Assembly: GCA_037974965.1 (NCBI GenBank)
Contig: JBBPFI010000004.1
Coordinates: forward strand, 1,736,001-1,800,000
Source of the DNA: Dacryopinax spathularia
Lineage: Eukaryota; Basidiomycota; Dacrymycetes; Dacrymycetales; Dacrymycetaceae
DNA length: 64,000 nt
Direction: 5' to 3'
Below are positions 1-10,821 of this stretch, in pieces; the stretch's first letter is position 1, and every line of letters starts with the position of its first letter. A program made the translations under genes and the position numbers. The notes beneath the pieces are model-generated. The model made no database searches. It was not told the DNA's origin and was given only the letters and a program-made list of their open reading frames with translations.

Positions 1-734
1 TGCCCCAAGCACGCTTAACGGCCTCACACACCTCAAGCGCAAAGTCCATCTCGGTCTGGTTGAACGTCTCGGGCGAGTATTCGTATCTGAATAGAGTGCC
101 GGTCTCGCGCGTGCAGGCGTCTGTGAGCTCGCGGACTAGTTTGGTGTGCTCGACGGCTAGGGCGAGGGTTTGTTCTTTCGTGTTGCCGAAGACTACTTCG
201 CGGAAACAGGGGGAGGTGGCGTTGTACATGTGGATGATGCTGCGCTTTGCACCGGCGACGGCAGAGACGGTGCGCTTGATGAGGTCTGCTCGGGCGGGTG
301 TGAGGACCTAGACAGACGTAGACACATCAGCTACGCTCAGTTTGCTCAAGAATGCGAAGTGGCCCACCTGAATCCAAACGTCCTCCGGCACCTCCCCACT
401 CCTCTGCGCCTCCACGACCTGCCTCACAAACTCGAAATCCGTGTCGCTAGCCGCCGGAAAAGCAACCTCGATCTCCTTAAACCCGCACCTAATGATCTCG
501 CGCAGGAAGCGCCATTTCTGGTCGACAGTCATAGGGTTTACGAGCGCTTGGTTGCCGTCCCGCAGGTCGGTGGAGAGCCAGATGGGGGGCTTGGTGATGG
601 TGCGGTTTGGCCATTGGCGGTCGGGGAGATGGAGAGGGGTGTAGGGGCGGTACTTTTGGGAGGGGTCGCGGCTGTTTGTCTTGTCAGCGGGGTAGTAGGA
701 GTGCAGGAATGTGGGGTACTTACAGCATGGGCAT
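1..734 (-). CDS. LEU4: 2-isopropylmalate synthase, 5' part (runs off the left edge)
   Basis: This enzyme condenses acetyl-CoA with 2-ketoisovalerate in the first committed step of leucine synthesis. Three exons are visible: 734-724, 671-368 and 307-1, separated by introns of 52 nt (672-723) and 60 nt (308-367). The start gives [14 protein letters not shown], matching the usual fungal N-terminus MPML(K)DPS-KYRP, so the ATG at 734 is preferred. [15 protein letters not shown] carries the catalytic D-G-N-Q signature of the HMGL-like TIM barrel, and [19 protein letters not shown] and [15 protein letters not shown] follow in the expected order. The C-terminal two thirds, including the leucine-feedback domain, lie outside the window. 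The gene diverges from the glutamyl-tRNA synthetase gene. Confidence 0.93.
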
Positions 735-1287
735 GATGATGAATGTGCGCGAGTGTGAAGTGATGCAAGAGTGTGTTACTTTTGTAGGCAAGCAAGGGGA
801 TGAACGAGCGCCCGACCCAAACAAGGCACGAGCGATTAAAGACTAATGAACCAACAGATGAACCAAGGCACAGCACAGGACACGGCGGCCGACAATGGAC
901 AATGAGTCTCGAAGGAACCGACAATCAACAACGTGTACGGAGTGCTGGGTGAACAGCTTGGACTGACTCGGCTGGGCGACTTCGTTGCCTCTTTCGGATG
1001 AGCACCTTATGGCGAGAACCCTGGGGCCTGACTCGGCCGAATACGGTAATAAGGCGAGAAATTCTGCTCGTCTCAGGGTTCTCCGCGCTTCCAGGCCCAT
1101 ACCTCGGAGGTGCGGATTAATTATGGATCTAAGCGGGTGGCTGTGTTGTTGAGTGTGAAGAAGCGGGAAGATGATGCGGTCTGACTTGGAACGCGACACA
1201 ACCAAAAGTCCAAAAGTGTGCAAGACCGCATATCAATCACCTTGCACCTTGCTTCCTTCACTTCCTACCTAAACTAAAGACGAAAGG
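735..1287. other. Divergent intergenic region LEU4 / GUS1
   Basis: These 553 bp separate two genes transcribed away from each other and must hold both promoters. I see no convincing coding sequence; the ORFs present are short and lack splice-consistent extensions. No individual regulatory site was identified with confidence. Confidence 0.6.
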
Positions 1288-3803
1288 ATGACAACACTAT
1301 ACCTATCAAGTAAAGCGGCACCGTTTCCTTTCGGCCCGCTCGCTCTCGCGGCGTCGTCGAACATCCCATATGCGTTCGACGAGGAGGGACATGATGGGCC
1401 GGTCGAGCTTGTCACCCCTAAGGGCAGTGTGACCGGGACCGATGAGGTGCTGAGGGCTCTGGCGGACGAGACCAATACATGGGGCGAGAAGGCGCAGGTG
1501 CGTATCCCAATTGCTATTGGTGTTATCCGCGGCGCTGATATCCGACTACGCAGACCGAGCCTTTCGTCGCACAAGCATCCAGCTTGGCCCAGCTAACAGC
1601 CTTCGCCGAGGTCACCTCCTCCCTCGACGCACTCGATGACCGCCTCGCCCTGCGTACCTACCTCGTCGGCCACACGCCCACAGTAGCAGACTACGCAACC
1701 TACGGCGCGCTAAAATCGAACAACGTCGTCGCGGGTATCCTCAAGCGCGGCCTCCACCCGCACCTCCAACGCTGGTTCTCGCACATCGAGAGCCTCTCGC
1801 CCGTCCAATCCGCGCTCGCGACCCTCCTGGAGGCCAGATCAAACAAGAACAAATCCGCTAAGAAGGCCGCTGCTGCTTCTTCCTTCGCGCTCGGCCTGCC
1901 CGGGGCGGAGGAGGGGAAAGTCGTTACGCGCTTCCCGCCTGAGCCTTCGGGATACCTCCATATCGGCCACGCCAAAGCGGCGATGCTGAACCAGTACTTT
2001 GCCCAGATGTACAAAGGGAAGCTGATCATTCGGTTTGACGACACGAACCCGAGCAAGGAGAAGGACGAGTTTGAGCATAGCATTATCGAGGACCTTGCTC
2101 TTCTGGGCGTGAAGGGGGATGTGGTCACGCATACGAGCGACTACTTTGACAAGCTTTATGAGCTCTGCGTGGAGCTGATTCGGAGGGGGAAGGCGTATGC
2201 GGACGATACGGAGCAGGAGGAGATGCGTTGCCAGCGGACGGAGCGGATCCCCTCCCGGAGGAGGAACATGTCCCCCGAGGAGACGCTCAAGCATTTCGAG
2301 GAGATGAAATCCGGCACGCCCGAGGGTCAGAGATGGTGTATCCGCGCCAAGATAAACTACGACGACGTGAACGGCGCCCTGCGTGACCCTGTCATATACC
2401 GGTGCAACCTCACCCCTCACCACAGGACAGGCACAGCATGGAAGATCTACCCAACGTACGACTTTGCCTGCCCTATTGTGGACTCGATCGAGGGCGTCAC
2501 ACACGCGCTACGGACGAACGAGTACAGGGACCGGAACCCGCAGTATCACTGGTTCCTTGATGCGCTCGGGCTGAGGGATGTGCACGTCTGGGACTTCTCG
2601 AGGATCGCGTTCATCTACACTTTGCTGTCGAAGAGGAAACTGCATTGGTTTGTCGACCAGGGGCTAGTGAGCGGGTGGGACGACCCGCGGTTCCCGACCG
2701 TGCGCGGGATTCGAAGGCGAGGCCTGACAGTCGAGGGTCTGAAACAGTTCATCCTCGCCCAAGGGCCGAGTCAGTCCCAGCTCCTCCTGGAGTGGGACAC
2801 CATCTGGGCGCTGAACAAGAAGGTCATCGATCCCGTTGCACCCCGGTTCTGGGCTATCCTTAAGGAGAACGCGGTCCGGGTTACGATTAATGGCGTGCAG
2901 GGCGTGGAGGTGAAGAGTGTGCCGCGGCATAAGAAGAATCCCGAGGTGGGGGAGAAGAAGACGGTGTATAGTGGAGAGGTTTACGTGGAGCAGGAGGATG
3001 CGGTGAGCTTTGATGAGAATGAGGAGGTGCGTTCCCCATCTCCCCTGCTTTCGGCTCGTGAGTTATGGCCTGACACGGAGTAGATTACGCTCATGGACTG
3101 GGGTAACGCCATCGTCCGCTCGAAAGAGACAGGTCCGAACGGCGTCATCACGCACATCACGATGGATCTCCACCTCTCAGGCGACTTCAAAAAGACGAAG
3201 AAGAAGATCACCTGGCTCTCCACTCCCACGCCGGATCACCCGCTCGTCGACGTCGTGCTGAAGGACTACGACTACCTGATCACCAAGAAGAAGCTCGAGG
3301 AGGACGATAAAGTCCAGGACTACGTCACGCCCGTCACGGAGTTCCGCCTTGCTGCGTGGAGCGATGCGAATGTCCTTGAGCTCAAGAAGGGCGATATAAT
3401 CCAGTTTGAGCGGAAGGGATATTATATCCTCGATGCTGTCAAGGGCGAGAAGGGGAGCGAGGTGCTCGAGTTTATCCATATTCCGGATGGGAAGGCCGCT
3501 GGCGTGGCTAGCAAGGCCGAGCAGCCCTCTGCTGCGGAGGAGAAACCAGCAAAGGGGAAGAAGCAGGCCAAGGGGACGGCGCCTGCCGAGTCGGGCAAGC
3601 AGAAGTGTCCTGCGAAGGCGAAGCCCGCTGCTCCTGCGCAGACGGAGGAGGGGATAAGGATCGTCAAGTCGGACGGGGATAGGGGGTTCGATATCCCCGT
3701 CCCGACGAGCATGTTCACCGTCAAGCCGATCTACGGCGAGAAGGCGGTCCCGATCGAGCCGGGAAGCAACATGTTCAAGGTCAAGAACATCTACGATCCA
3801 TGA
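1288..3803 (+). CDS. GUS1: Cytosolic glutamyl-tRNA synthetase
   Basis: The protein charges tRNA-Gl(u) with glutamate in the cytosol. Exons are 1288-1497, 1554-3026 and 3084-3803 (introns 56 and 57 nt), giving 800 aa. Residues 1-180 form a GST-like domain, as in yeast Gus1, which docks on Arc1-type cofactors. The class I catalytic core begins near residue 190: YLHIGHAK (about 204-211) is the HIGH motif and LLSKRKL (about 427-433) the KMSKS-type loop of the archaeal/eukaryotic subclass. The beta-barrel anticodon-binding part follows. After a Lys/Ala/Pro-rich linker the protein ends with two similar segments, MFTVKPIYG and MFKVKNIYDP, which I do not recognise as a standard part of the enzyme. 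Confidence 0.95.
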
Positions 3804-4255
3804 GCGCTTTCTCGCAGCTTCAGTATTGGGCTTGTCCGTGTAGTAGCATGTCTCTGGGTAGATAGGAACGAGTGATATAATTCAATAATTCTCAGGCGTT
3901 GCTTCTTTGTGCTATCGATTGGGTGCCTTTGTGTGTGGCACACGCGGGACCGATGTCTACCATCACGTGCGCGATACGAATTCTGTGCCTTTTCCACGGT
4001 CGGGACCGGGGAATATCGAAGAAGCTATTCTTTCGCGATGCTGCCCTGATGTACACCTATCGCTATCAAACAGCTAGGATGCCCAGACCTTGTCGCCGCG
4101 GTTGTGGCCTGGCGACCTGCGCAACCGTGGATCAAACGATATCGTGCTACCCAGGCTAGTAAGAATGAGCGAGTAGAACGGCATCAAGCCCGTTATCTTG
4201 TCGTCACCTGCTCGCTCCTCGAAGGTCGCCGCATCGTCCCTGCACTCCATCGACC
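3804..4255. other. Intergenic, no gene seen
   Basis: These 452 bp separate two genes on the same strand and should contain the 3' end of the synthetase transcript and the promoter of the next gene. No splice-consistent coding sequence or RNA gene was seen. Confidence 0.55.
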
Positions 4256-5517
4256 ATGTCCTCCCCTGCTATGTTAGCAGCGCCCAGCGCGCTATGCGCT
4301 CTCGGGCTGCTCTCTCCATCCAAGACAGTCCGACGCTCCCTCGTCGCTGGCATCCTCGGCCTAGTGACATACGACATCATCTTCCTCACTCCGTCCAGCC
4401 CTCGAGAGGGGATGTACAACGCCCATACGATCGTCACTACCGCTCTCCTCGCATCCGACTTCTTGGCGCTGCACGACCCGGCAACCGACTTCTGGAACAA
4501 AGACGGAAAGGTGTTCGCACTCCCGGGGCTGAGCTGGACGAAGATCAAGTGGGCTCTTGATTTGTCGATCAACTTCCGCGGCATAGGCTGGAATTTCGAG
4601 CCGAAGCATCTCTGGACATCAGCGGGGAAGAAAGAGAGCCGCCTGAGATTCGTCCTCCGTCAACTGTTGGGCGCAGGAGGATGTTTGTTGGTTATGGATC
4701 TGGCGCAGACGCTGTATCGGAATCGGCCGGCTTGCCAGACGGGAGGGGCGATATTTCGGGATGGGTTGGCCTGGGGTGTGGTCTACAATCTTGCGGAGTG
4801 GATCAACATGGCTGGGGCGATGCTGCTTATGCATGCTCTGGCGAGCGCGTTGACAGTCGGGCTGTTCATCAACAAGCAGGAGGATTGGCCGGATATGTTT
4901 GGTCGGATACGGGATGCGTATACTGTGAGGAAGTTTTGGGGGTGCGTCGGTCCATGTTTTGAGGCTGGGTCGTTGATTGACCATCGGCCAGGCGGACATG
5001 GCATCAACTGCATCGGCATGTGAGTATTAACGATCCCAGGGGAAAGGCGTGAACTGACCGGTCGTCGGAGTTCTTGACCGCTCACGCCAAATTCTTCGCC
5101 CAAGATGTCCTCAAGCTTCCAAAAGGCAAGAAGCTCACGACATACGTCGAGCTCCTGATCGTGTTCTTCATCTCCGGCATCGTACACGGCGCCGGCGCCT
5201 GGTCCTTCCTCCGCACCAAATCAGGTGCATTCAAGAGCCTGCTCTTTTTCACCATCCAAGCAGTCTGTATCGCCGCAGAAGATCACGTTATCGCCTTCGG
5301 CAAACGACTGGGCTTGAAGGATTCCTTCTGGACAAGGTCGACCGGGTATGCGTGGGTGATCGTGTGGATCACTCTGTCCAACCCGATCAGGGCGGAGTCG
5401 CTCGTCAAGGGAGGGCTGTGGGACCAAGCAGACCAGCCACAGCTCCGGATCGTACAGGGGTTGTTGGAGCGGATCAAGATCCTTGCGCCTGCTCTTAGAC
5501 AGAAGATGTATGCGTAG
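4256..5517 (+). CDS. Wax-synthase-like membrane O-acyltransferase (MBOAT_2), paralogue 1
   Basis: Exons 4256-4941, 4992-5019 and 5071-5517 encode 386 aa. The 28-nt middle exon supplies the family motif TWHQLHRHF, so it is well supported. Several hydrophobic stretches predict a multispanning membrane protein. INFRGIGWNF, RKFWG-RTWHQ and the membrane histidine in SGIVHGAGAW are shared with the paralogues at 38000-39306 and 49757-51109. Family members transfer acyl groups to hydroxyl acceptors (wax, sterol or secondary-metabolite esters) in the ER; the substrate here cannot be read from sequence. It sits directly left of the transposon. Confidence 0.85.
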
Positions 5518-5823
5518 ATGCGCTGAGTCAGCCGAGAGGTCGCCTTTAGTGCGCTTGTCCCATCTTATGGTATGCTCCATTCCAGAGGAGAGTCAGGGCT
5601 CCGATCCTGGCCGAGCTTCATTAGGTATGATGTACAAGCCGGCCGAACGACAAGACAGCCCAAACAATGGTCATTCCGCAGAGCGAGTCTGATCGCAATG
5701 AAGCATGGGAATTGTAGCAGAGGGCAAAGACGGGACAAGTTGCGAGGCACGTTCAGCCCATTGCCAGTGGATGATTCACGCGCATCCCCGCAAATCCGCG
5801 TCCCCGCCTTCTTCGGGAACCGT

Positions 5824-5846
5824 CAGGATAGGGGCGAGAACGGCCA
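5824..5846 (+). repeat. Left terminal inverted repeat
   Basis: These 23 bp are the exact reverse complement of 16004-16026. The flank differs immediately outside, so this is taken as the element end. Confidence 0.85.
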
Positions 5847-5863
5847 TAATATAATCCCGTTCT

Positions 5864-5942
5864 GGCCGACGGAGGTAATTTTTAGATTAGCTTCCGTATA
5901 TAGTAATTTAATTCCGTTTTGCTTCCGTTTTGCTTCCGCAGC
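5864..5942 (+). repeat. Left subterminal repeats of the transposon
   Basis: GGCCGACGGAGGTA (5864-5877) is inverted relative to 15957-15970. It is followed by several TTCCG-containing repeats (ATTCCGTTTTGCTTCCG). Such subterminal repeats are typical transposase-binding candidates; binding is inferred. Confidence 0.6.
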
Positions 5943-5963
5943 GGCCTTGCGGGAAACCGAAAG

Positions 5964-5996
5964 TACCGCCGGTACCGCAGATACCGCGTGTACCGC
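5964..5996 (+). repeat. Iteron array, TACCGC x4 (9-bp period)
   Basis: TACCGC starts at 5964, 5973, 5982 and 5991, exactly 9 bp apart, with different three-base spacers between copies. It lies just inside the left end, upstream of the first element gene. Confidence 0.9.
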
Positions 5997-6131
5997 ACGT
6001 GTAAGAAGCACGGAACCGCATGTTTTGCGCTTCCGCGTGTGTTCTCTCTGCGCGCTGCGCCTCCTTTATCTCGTCTCCTCTCTCCTCGTTACCACCGCTA
6101 GCTCAGCTCTCAACGTCCTCAACTGTCAACA

Positions 6132-7752
6132 ATGCCTGGCCCTACCAACCCCAATCGCCGCACCACTCGCAGTACCGCGCGAACCGCGGATACCGGGCCT
6201 ACCGCCTCTACCGGGAATCCGACGGCGCCAGAGCGCACTCCGTCGCAGCTGATCGCGGAGGCCGAGTACGCCGACCTTCGCAAGCAGATGAAGGACAACT
6301 TCGACGGCCTGGAGGCGGATGCTGGCTCGGATCAGCTTGGAACCTACAGGGTAAGCCCTATCTTTCTACCTCCATAATATCTACTAACGTTTGAATAGTC
6401 TTTTGCGGTCTCAGCGGCTCGTATTGCGCCGCACAGGGTGGGGGAGTGGGCGGAGAGAGAGGCAAAGCTGCTCGGCCCCAACTTGCAGGCTGTCTGGCTG
6501 TTTCAGCAATCGGTGCGCCCATTGCGGTATCCGCGGTACCTGCGGTACCGACGGTACAAGCGGTATCTATCTTACTAACTCTTACACTCAGGAGGAGGTG
6601 AAGGCCAACTTCAAAAGCGCCAACATCCCTGTGGGCCCCGCGATTGGGCTCGACATCTCCGCCCTCGAGATCGGCAAGATGGCGAAGGCCCCCAAGGCCA
6701 CCACCACCACCACCCTCCCCACCGCCCCAGCCACCCCAGCGACCACCGCAGGGGGGAGGACGCCCGCTCAGACGGATGTTCCTCTCCCCGCCGACACGTC
6801 CGACGTGCCGGAGGGCCGTCCCCGCCGCGGTGCTGCTGTGGCAGCTCGTGACAAGACTGCCGCCATGCTTGGCGGTAGGCGCGGTACACGCGGTACCGGC
6901 GGTACCGGCGGTACCACCGGTACGGGCAAGGGCAAGGGCAAGGGCAAGGCTCCCCCCGAATCCTCCTCCGACTCGGGCGACGATCGCGCCCAGGACAAGA
7001 GCTACGAGCCGCCCGTGCGATCTGGCAAGGAGAAGAAGGGGAAGGGGAAGGACGCGGGAGAAGAAGGAGGAGAAGAAGGAGAAGAAGATGAGGATGAGGT
7101 GCAGGAGGTGAAGAAGAAGGCGCGTACGACGGCGCCCGTTACCCCCAGCCGTGGGCACAAGCGGGGAGTGCCCAGCGAGGACAACGGTGCGATTCGCACC
7201 ATGGGAGGGCCGTACGACGTAAGTGCGGTTTCGGCGGTTTCGGCGGTATCTGCGGTAGCTACGGTACTGATACTCTGACTTAGGACTTGATTGAGGATGG
7301 TGTCCTCCGCCCAACCCAGAAGCTTGCAGGGCGTAACAAGGACCCAGCAAGCGTTCCCATTCCGCCTCCAGACCAGCGCCGCCTCTTTCCCACGAGGGTA
7401 AGCATTGTTATCATTGAATTACTAATATTTAAACTAATTACTACCTCTCTAGTGCACTCACTGTATCCAAAAGGGTACGTACTGCTTTCGTGCGCCGGGT
7501 GCACTGAGCAAGGCGTGCTGGACGTGCCGTTGCTTGGGCAAGACCTGCGATGTGGCCCAGAAAGGTAAGCGGTATCGGCGGTAGGCGCGGTATCCGCGGT
7601 ACTAACATGTTTCTTAGACGGGCGTGCAGGGCGGTGGATTCCGCCCGAAAAGAGGACGAGGGTTACTCCCTCGTCCTCTCGTGGTACCCGCCACGTCGAG
7701 GAGATCCTGGAGAAGGCGGAGCGGGAGCTGGAGCGGATGGAGGAGCTGCAGG

Positions 7753-7783
<31 letters not shown>

Positions 7784-7880
7784 AGAGGAGGAGGAGGAGG
7801 AGTGGAAGGGGTTGCCGAGTGACGGGCCGGAGACGGAGGACGGCCACAGCACGAGCACGCTGACCTCGCTCGAGGGGTGA
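6132..7880 (+). CDS. Element-encoded Zn2Cys6 (Gal4-type) protein A with Glu-rich coiled-coil tail
   Basis: Exons 6132-6350, 6399-6512, 6592-7218, 7284-7397, 7453-7564 and 7618-7880 join in phase to give 482 aa. Residues 359-390 read CTHCIQKGTYC, ten residues, then CWTCRCLGKTC, i.e. CX2CX6CX10CX2CX6C, the zinc binuclear cluster of fungal Gal4-type DNA-binding proteins. An unstructured Ala/Thr/Gly- and Lys/Glu-rich region precedes it, and a Gln/Glu-rich predicted coiled coil follows. Iteron arrays lie inside exon 1 (coding T-A-x repeats), inside exon 3 (coding G-T-G repeats), in introns 2, 3 and 5, and just after the stop. Unlike host regulators, it has no middle homology domain. I infer DNA binding; the target is unknown, but CGG/CCG triplets are the usual one. 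Confidence 0.75.
6173..6214 (+). repeat. Coding iteron array in gene A exon 1
   Basis: Variants of TACCGC at 9-bp spacing are read in frame and give a Thr-Ala-x / Thr-Gly-x tripeptide repeat in protein A. Confidence 0.7.
6519..6567 (-). repeat. Iteron array in intron 2 of gene A
   Basis: Five consecutive GCGGTA-type units with 9-bp period fill most of the 79-nt intron 6513-6591. Confidence 0.85.
6886..6926 (-). repeat. Coding iteron array in gene A exon 3
   Basis: GCGGTANNN units are translated as a Gly-Thr-rich repeat directly upstream of a GKGKGK run. Confidence 0.8.
7224..7267 (-). repeat. Iteron array in intron 3 of gene A
   Basis: GCGGTN units (with GCGGTT variants) repeat every 9 bp and begin immediately after the GTAA donor of intron 7219-7283. 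Confidence 0.85.
7568..7602 (-). repeat. Iteron array in intron 5 of gene A
   Basis: Four GCGGTA units at 9-bp spacing lie between the donor and the ACTAAC branch point of intron 7565-7617. Confidence 0.85.
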
Positions 7881-7918
7881 GCGGTAAGTGCGGTAGTGGC
7901 GGTAGCTGCGGTAGAGGC
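7881..7918 (-). repeat. Iteron array at the 3' end of gene A
   Basis: Four GCGGTA units start on the base following the stop codon of gene A. Confidence 0.85.
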
Positions 7919-8065
7919 GCAACGGGGGCCAGAGGGGCGGAAGTTAGAAATGCCCTGGTGTTTGTGTAGGAGTAGGTCGGGTGCAGTAATGCGACGTGTT
8001 CAGCCCGGAATTCCCGCTCTTTTTAGTTGGGAAAGCGTGCAAGCCAAGCGTATAACAAGCGGAGC

Positions 8066-8194
8066 GGTTGGTGCGGTATCGGCGGTATCGGCGGTAGCTC
8101 GACGCGTGATTGGCTTAAGTCCTTTCGAGGGTATGATACCAACGATACCGCGGATACCGCGGGTACCGCGCAAACCGCTGGTACCCCAAGCAGT
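8066..8194. repeat. Inverted pair of iteron arrays
   Basis: GCGGTA-type units at about 8066-8100 face TACCGC-type units at about 8148-8194, so a single strand can fold back on itself. Confidence 0.8.
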
Positions 8195-8294
8195 TGTTCT
8201 TCCAGCCTCACCTGTCAACCGGGTGTGCTTGTAGTTCAAGAGCACTCCTGCAGTGTATTGGCAATGGTGCATTCAATGACATGTTACAGCTGAT

Positions 8295-8435
8295 ATTCTC
8301 CTGTGGAAGGGCCATGATGAACATCTGTTCCTGTTAGAGACTGGAGGCCTGTTAGTCTTCTTCATTGGCATATATGCAGTTTGCCAGACATTCTCCTGTG
8401 AGTAGGGTATGATGAACATCTGTTCCTGTTGGAGA
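8295..8435 (+). repeat. Direct duplication, 95-bp spacing
   Basis: The segment starting ATTCTCCTGTG at 8295 recurs at 8390 with only a few differences over about 46 bp (both contain ATGATGAACATCTGTTCCTG). Confidence 0.8.
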
Positions 8436-8951
8436 GCAGATGTCTGTTAGCCTGTGCATGCAGGTCATCTTCATGAGCATATATCCTATTTGGACAATGT
8501 AGATCAAGCAAGCACCCGGTTCGGTATCTGTCTGCCTAAATGACACTCATCTCTCTATCCCTCTTCATGCATGAAGCTGGACATTGGCATGGCTGGAGTG
8601 ACTGGAGAGGCAGAGGGCAGAACTGGAAGTGCTGCAGCTATCATCTGGTCCATCTGAGACGGGCTGGCAGTAAGGTGCAGTGCGGTATAGGCAAGGATGA
8701 ACACACACAGGTAACCAGGCTAGGTGGGTGCACAGTTGGTACAAGATGTTGCAGCAGCAATGGCCATTGGCCATTGTCCCACTGCAGGCCCACATTCAGA
8801 GAGTACCTTTGGGTGCATACTGGAATATTATAGTGACTGGCACTCCGCCCTCACCAATGAAGCCATGGAATGGTAGTGAGATCTGGTGCCGCCTTAGAGC
8901 ACGCCACTTGATGTTCAAGTCCAATGGTTCCCACCTCCCTAACTCCCTGGT

Positions 8952-9269
8952 GATTGAAGCAGCGAAGGGTCGATTGCTGTAACAGAACTCGTGGGAGTAG
9001 TTGCTACGAGGCTCAGCCTGTGCTGAGGCCCAAAAGATACTTTGAGGACGTCGTAAGGGTCAGCCAAATGCAGGCCTTGTCTGCCTTCGGTCCCTTTAGG
9101 CATCCACTTGTCCGGACACACAAGTTCAAACAGGGTGCAATCCCCACTCAGGGGCAGTGGCAGAAGCTGGTTGTTAGGTGGGCGTGAGCTGCTCATGGGA
9201 GGAGAAGCAAGCAAAATATCCTGAAGCTCAGACAAGCTAGCTCACCGGCGATTGAAGCAGCGAAGGGTC
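8952..9269 (+). repeat. Direct duplication of a 20-bp core
   Basis: GATTGAAGCAGCGAAGGGTC occurs at 8952-8971 and 9250-9269, with partial similarity continuing about 20 bp downstream in both copies. Confidence 0.8.
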
Positions 9270-9916
9270 AATAGCTGTCACAGAGCTCCTGGCAACACTG
9301 GCTCATCAAGGGGATGTGTGATGAGTGGTGAGTGATCAGTGTAGGGATATGGTGTGAGCTGCACCGTGACATTCAATTTTGTGCTTTGTCTTTTCCCTTA
9401 GCATGAGCCCAATTGATGTACCAGTGTGTGTTGTCTGTCTAAGTAACATGCTCTTCACTTTCAATCTCATTTTGTTCTCTGTTCCTTTGCACATGGCATG
9501 GATTATGCGCTCAGTCTTGCATTGTGGCTTCATCTCCTCTGGGGCTGCCTCTGCTTGCAGTGCAACCTGGTTTGAAACAAAGTACATAAGTATACTTTGC
9601 AAATAACCACTTCTCCTTTGACCATCATTTGTGATTCCAGTGCTTTCAAGAGATGCAAGCACTGATTGGATGCATGTGGAAAACATAAAGAGCAATGCAG
9701 CAAATTAGACCGTTCCCTTCGAGCCTCAATCTTGTCCGTCAAGTATAGGGCATAGTGCGTGTGGGTGTGGTGGGTGTGGTAGACACGCATGGCCCTTGGA
9801 CTGTGACTGGCCAGGCCAGGTGGTGACCATGGTAAGTATACGACCCACCGGGCACAGTGTTGGGATGTCGAAGAGCATGGCTCCCATCATTCCACCACAC
9901 CAGGTGGGGCTCGATG

Positions 9917-10033
9917 GTGCGGTATCAGCGGTATCAGCGGTAGTCGTCGCCGCAGGCCATGGGCTGCTCTGCAGCCATTGGGCCAACCAGGTACCGGCTG
10001 TACCGCGGATACCGCTGGTACCGCCGCTACCGC
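9917..10033. repeat. Inverted pair of iteron arrays
   Basis: GCGGTA units at about 9919-9942 are followed by TACCGC units at about 9991-10031 in inverted orientation. Confidence 0.8.
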
Positions 10034-10135
10034 AACTATTTGTGTTCTGACACAATTCATTTAACACACAGGGGCATACTCACATTTGACCGGATACGAC
10101 ATTACAATGATCATGATATTACACGGCATTCCTAA

Positions 10136-10821
10136 TCATGGCTGCTGGCTCTGGAGTCCATAGGTGGCCTCCAGTACAAGTTGCAGATTTCGGTTGGCCC
10201 TCTCTTGCGCATGTGCGGCCTGCCTGAGTTCTTCCATGGTCTCTGAAACAAGGGCAACTGGAAAGGCATGAGTACCGCTTGTACCGCCTGTACCGCACCT
10301 ACCGCACGCACCTAACCGGCCTTGCATAACATTGCTAGAGCCCGCGGTAGAAGCCTTCAAAGTAGCCACACCGTGTTGCAGTCCTCGCCGAATCACACGG
10401 CCTCGGCGTGCATCTGCAAATGGTGAGTGAGTGGGGTATGTATGCGAGTGTGGAACTACCATTTGTTGGGCCGGCTGAACACTGTTTTTGTGCCCTTTGG
10501 CAGTGCCAACACGCTTTGAAGCGCTTCCCTGGCTGCCGAAAGCATTCTAATCCACGCCTGACGCAGTATGTACACTGGATGGGCACACATTAAGTGGAAC
10601 TTATGTGTGACCACCAATAGATTGCTCACCGAATTCGCCATGGGGATGCGTCGAGCCGCTTCAGGCTCAGCAGCAGTGAAGGGGGCCGGCTCAGCGCCGG
10701 TAGCGACGGTACGCGCGGTAGGCGCGGTAACCGCGGTACCCGCGGTATCGACGGTATTGGTACCTCTACTGGCTGCTGGGTTGGGAGGTCCTTTTCGGGA
10801 GGCACCAGTTTGACGGGACAT
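10136..10821 (-). CDS. Element-encoded Zn2Cys6 (Gal4-type) protein B
   Basis: Exons 10821-10630, 10574-10460, 10413-10312 and 10257-10136 join in phase and give 176 aa. Residues 65-93 read CTYCVRRGLEC, ten residues, then CWHCQRAQKQC, again CX2CX6CX10CX2CX6C. The spacing is identical to protein A, and the linker is similar (both have F-R-x-P-G and end K-A-C-W). The N-terminal half contains a T-A-x repeat encoded by an iteron array, and the C-terminus is a Glu/Gln-rich helix that could dimerise. The last intron (10258-10311) holds another array. A and B look like diverged relatives within one element; separate functions are not deducible. Confidence 0.75.
10271..10306 (+). repeat. Iteron array in the last intron of gene B
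   Basis: Four TACCGC units at 9-bp spacing lie between acceptor and donor of intron 10258-10311. Confidence 0.85.
10696..10758 (-). repeat. Coding iteron array in gene B exon 1
   Basis: GCGGTANNN-type units are read on the minus strand as a D-T-A / V-T-A type repeat near the N-terminus of protein B. Confidence 0.8.

Larger units (their letters stand above)
7919..10135. other. Non-coding core of the transposon
   Basis: This 2.2 kb stretch between the rightward gene A and leftward gene B holds only short, unconvincing ORFs. It contains two inverted iteron pairs (8066-8194 and 9917-10033), a 95-bp-spaced direct duplication (8295-8340 and 8390-8435) and a second direct duplication (8952-8971 and 9250-9269). 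Base composition is lower in GC than in the coding parts. It may be a regulatory core or the decayed remains of a further gene. Confidence 0.55.

Noticed and set aside
9726-10067. Third element gene with T-A-D repeats
   Set aside because: The apparent repeat is just translation of iteron arrays; the rest lacks any protein-like pattern or splice-consistent extension.
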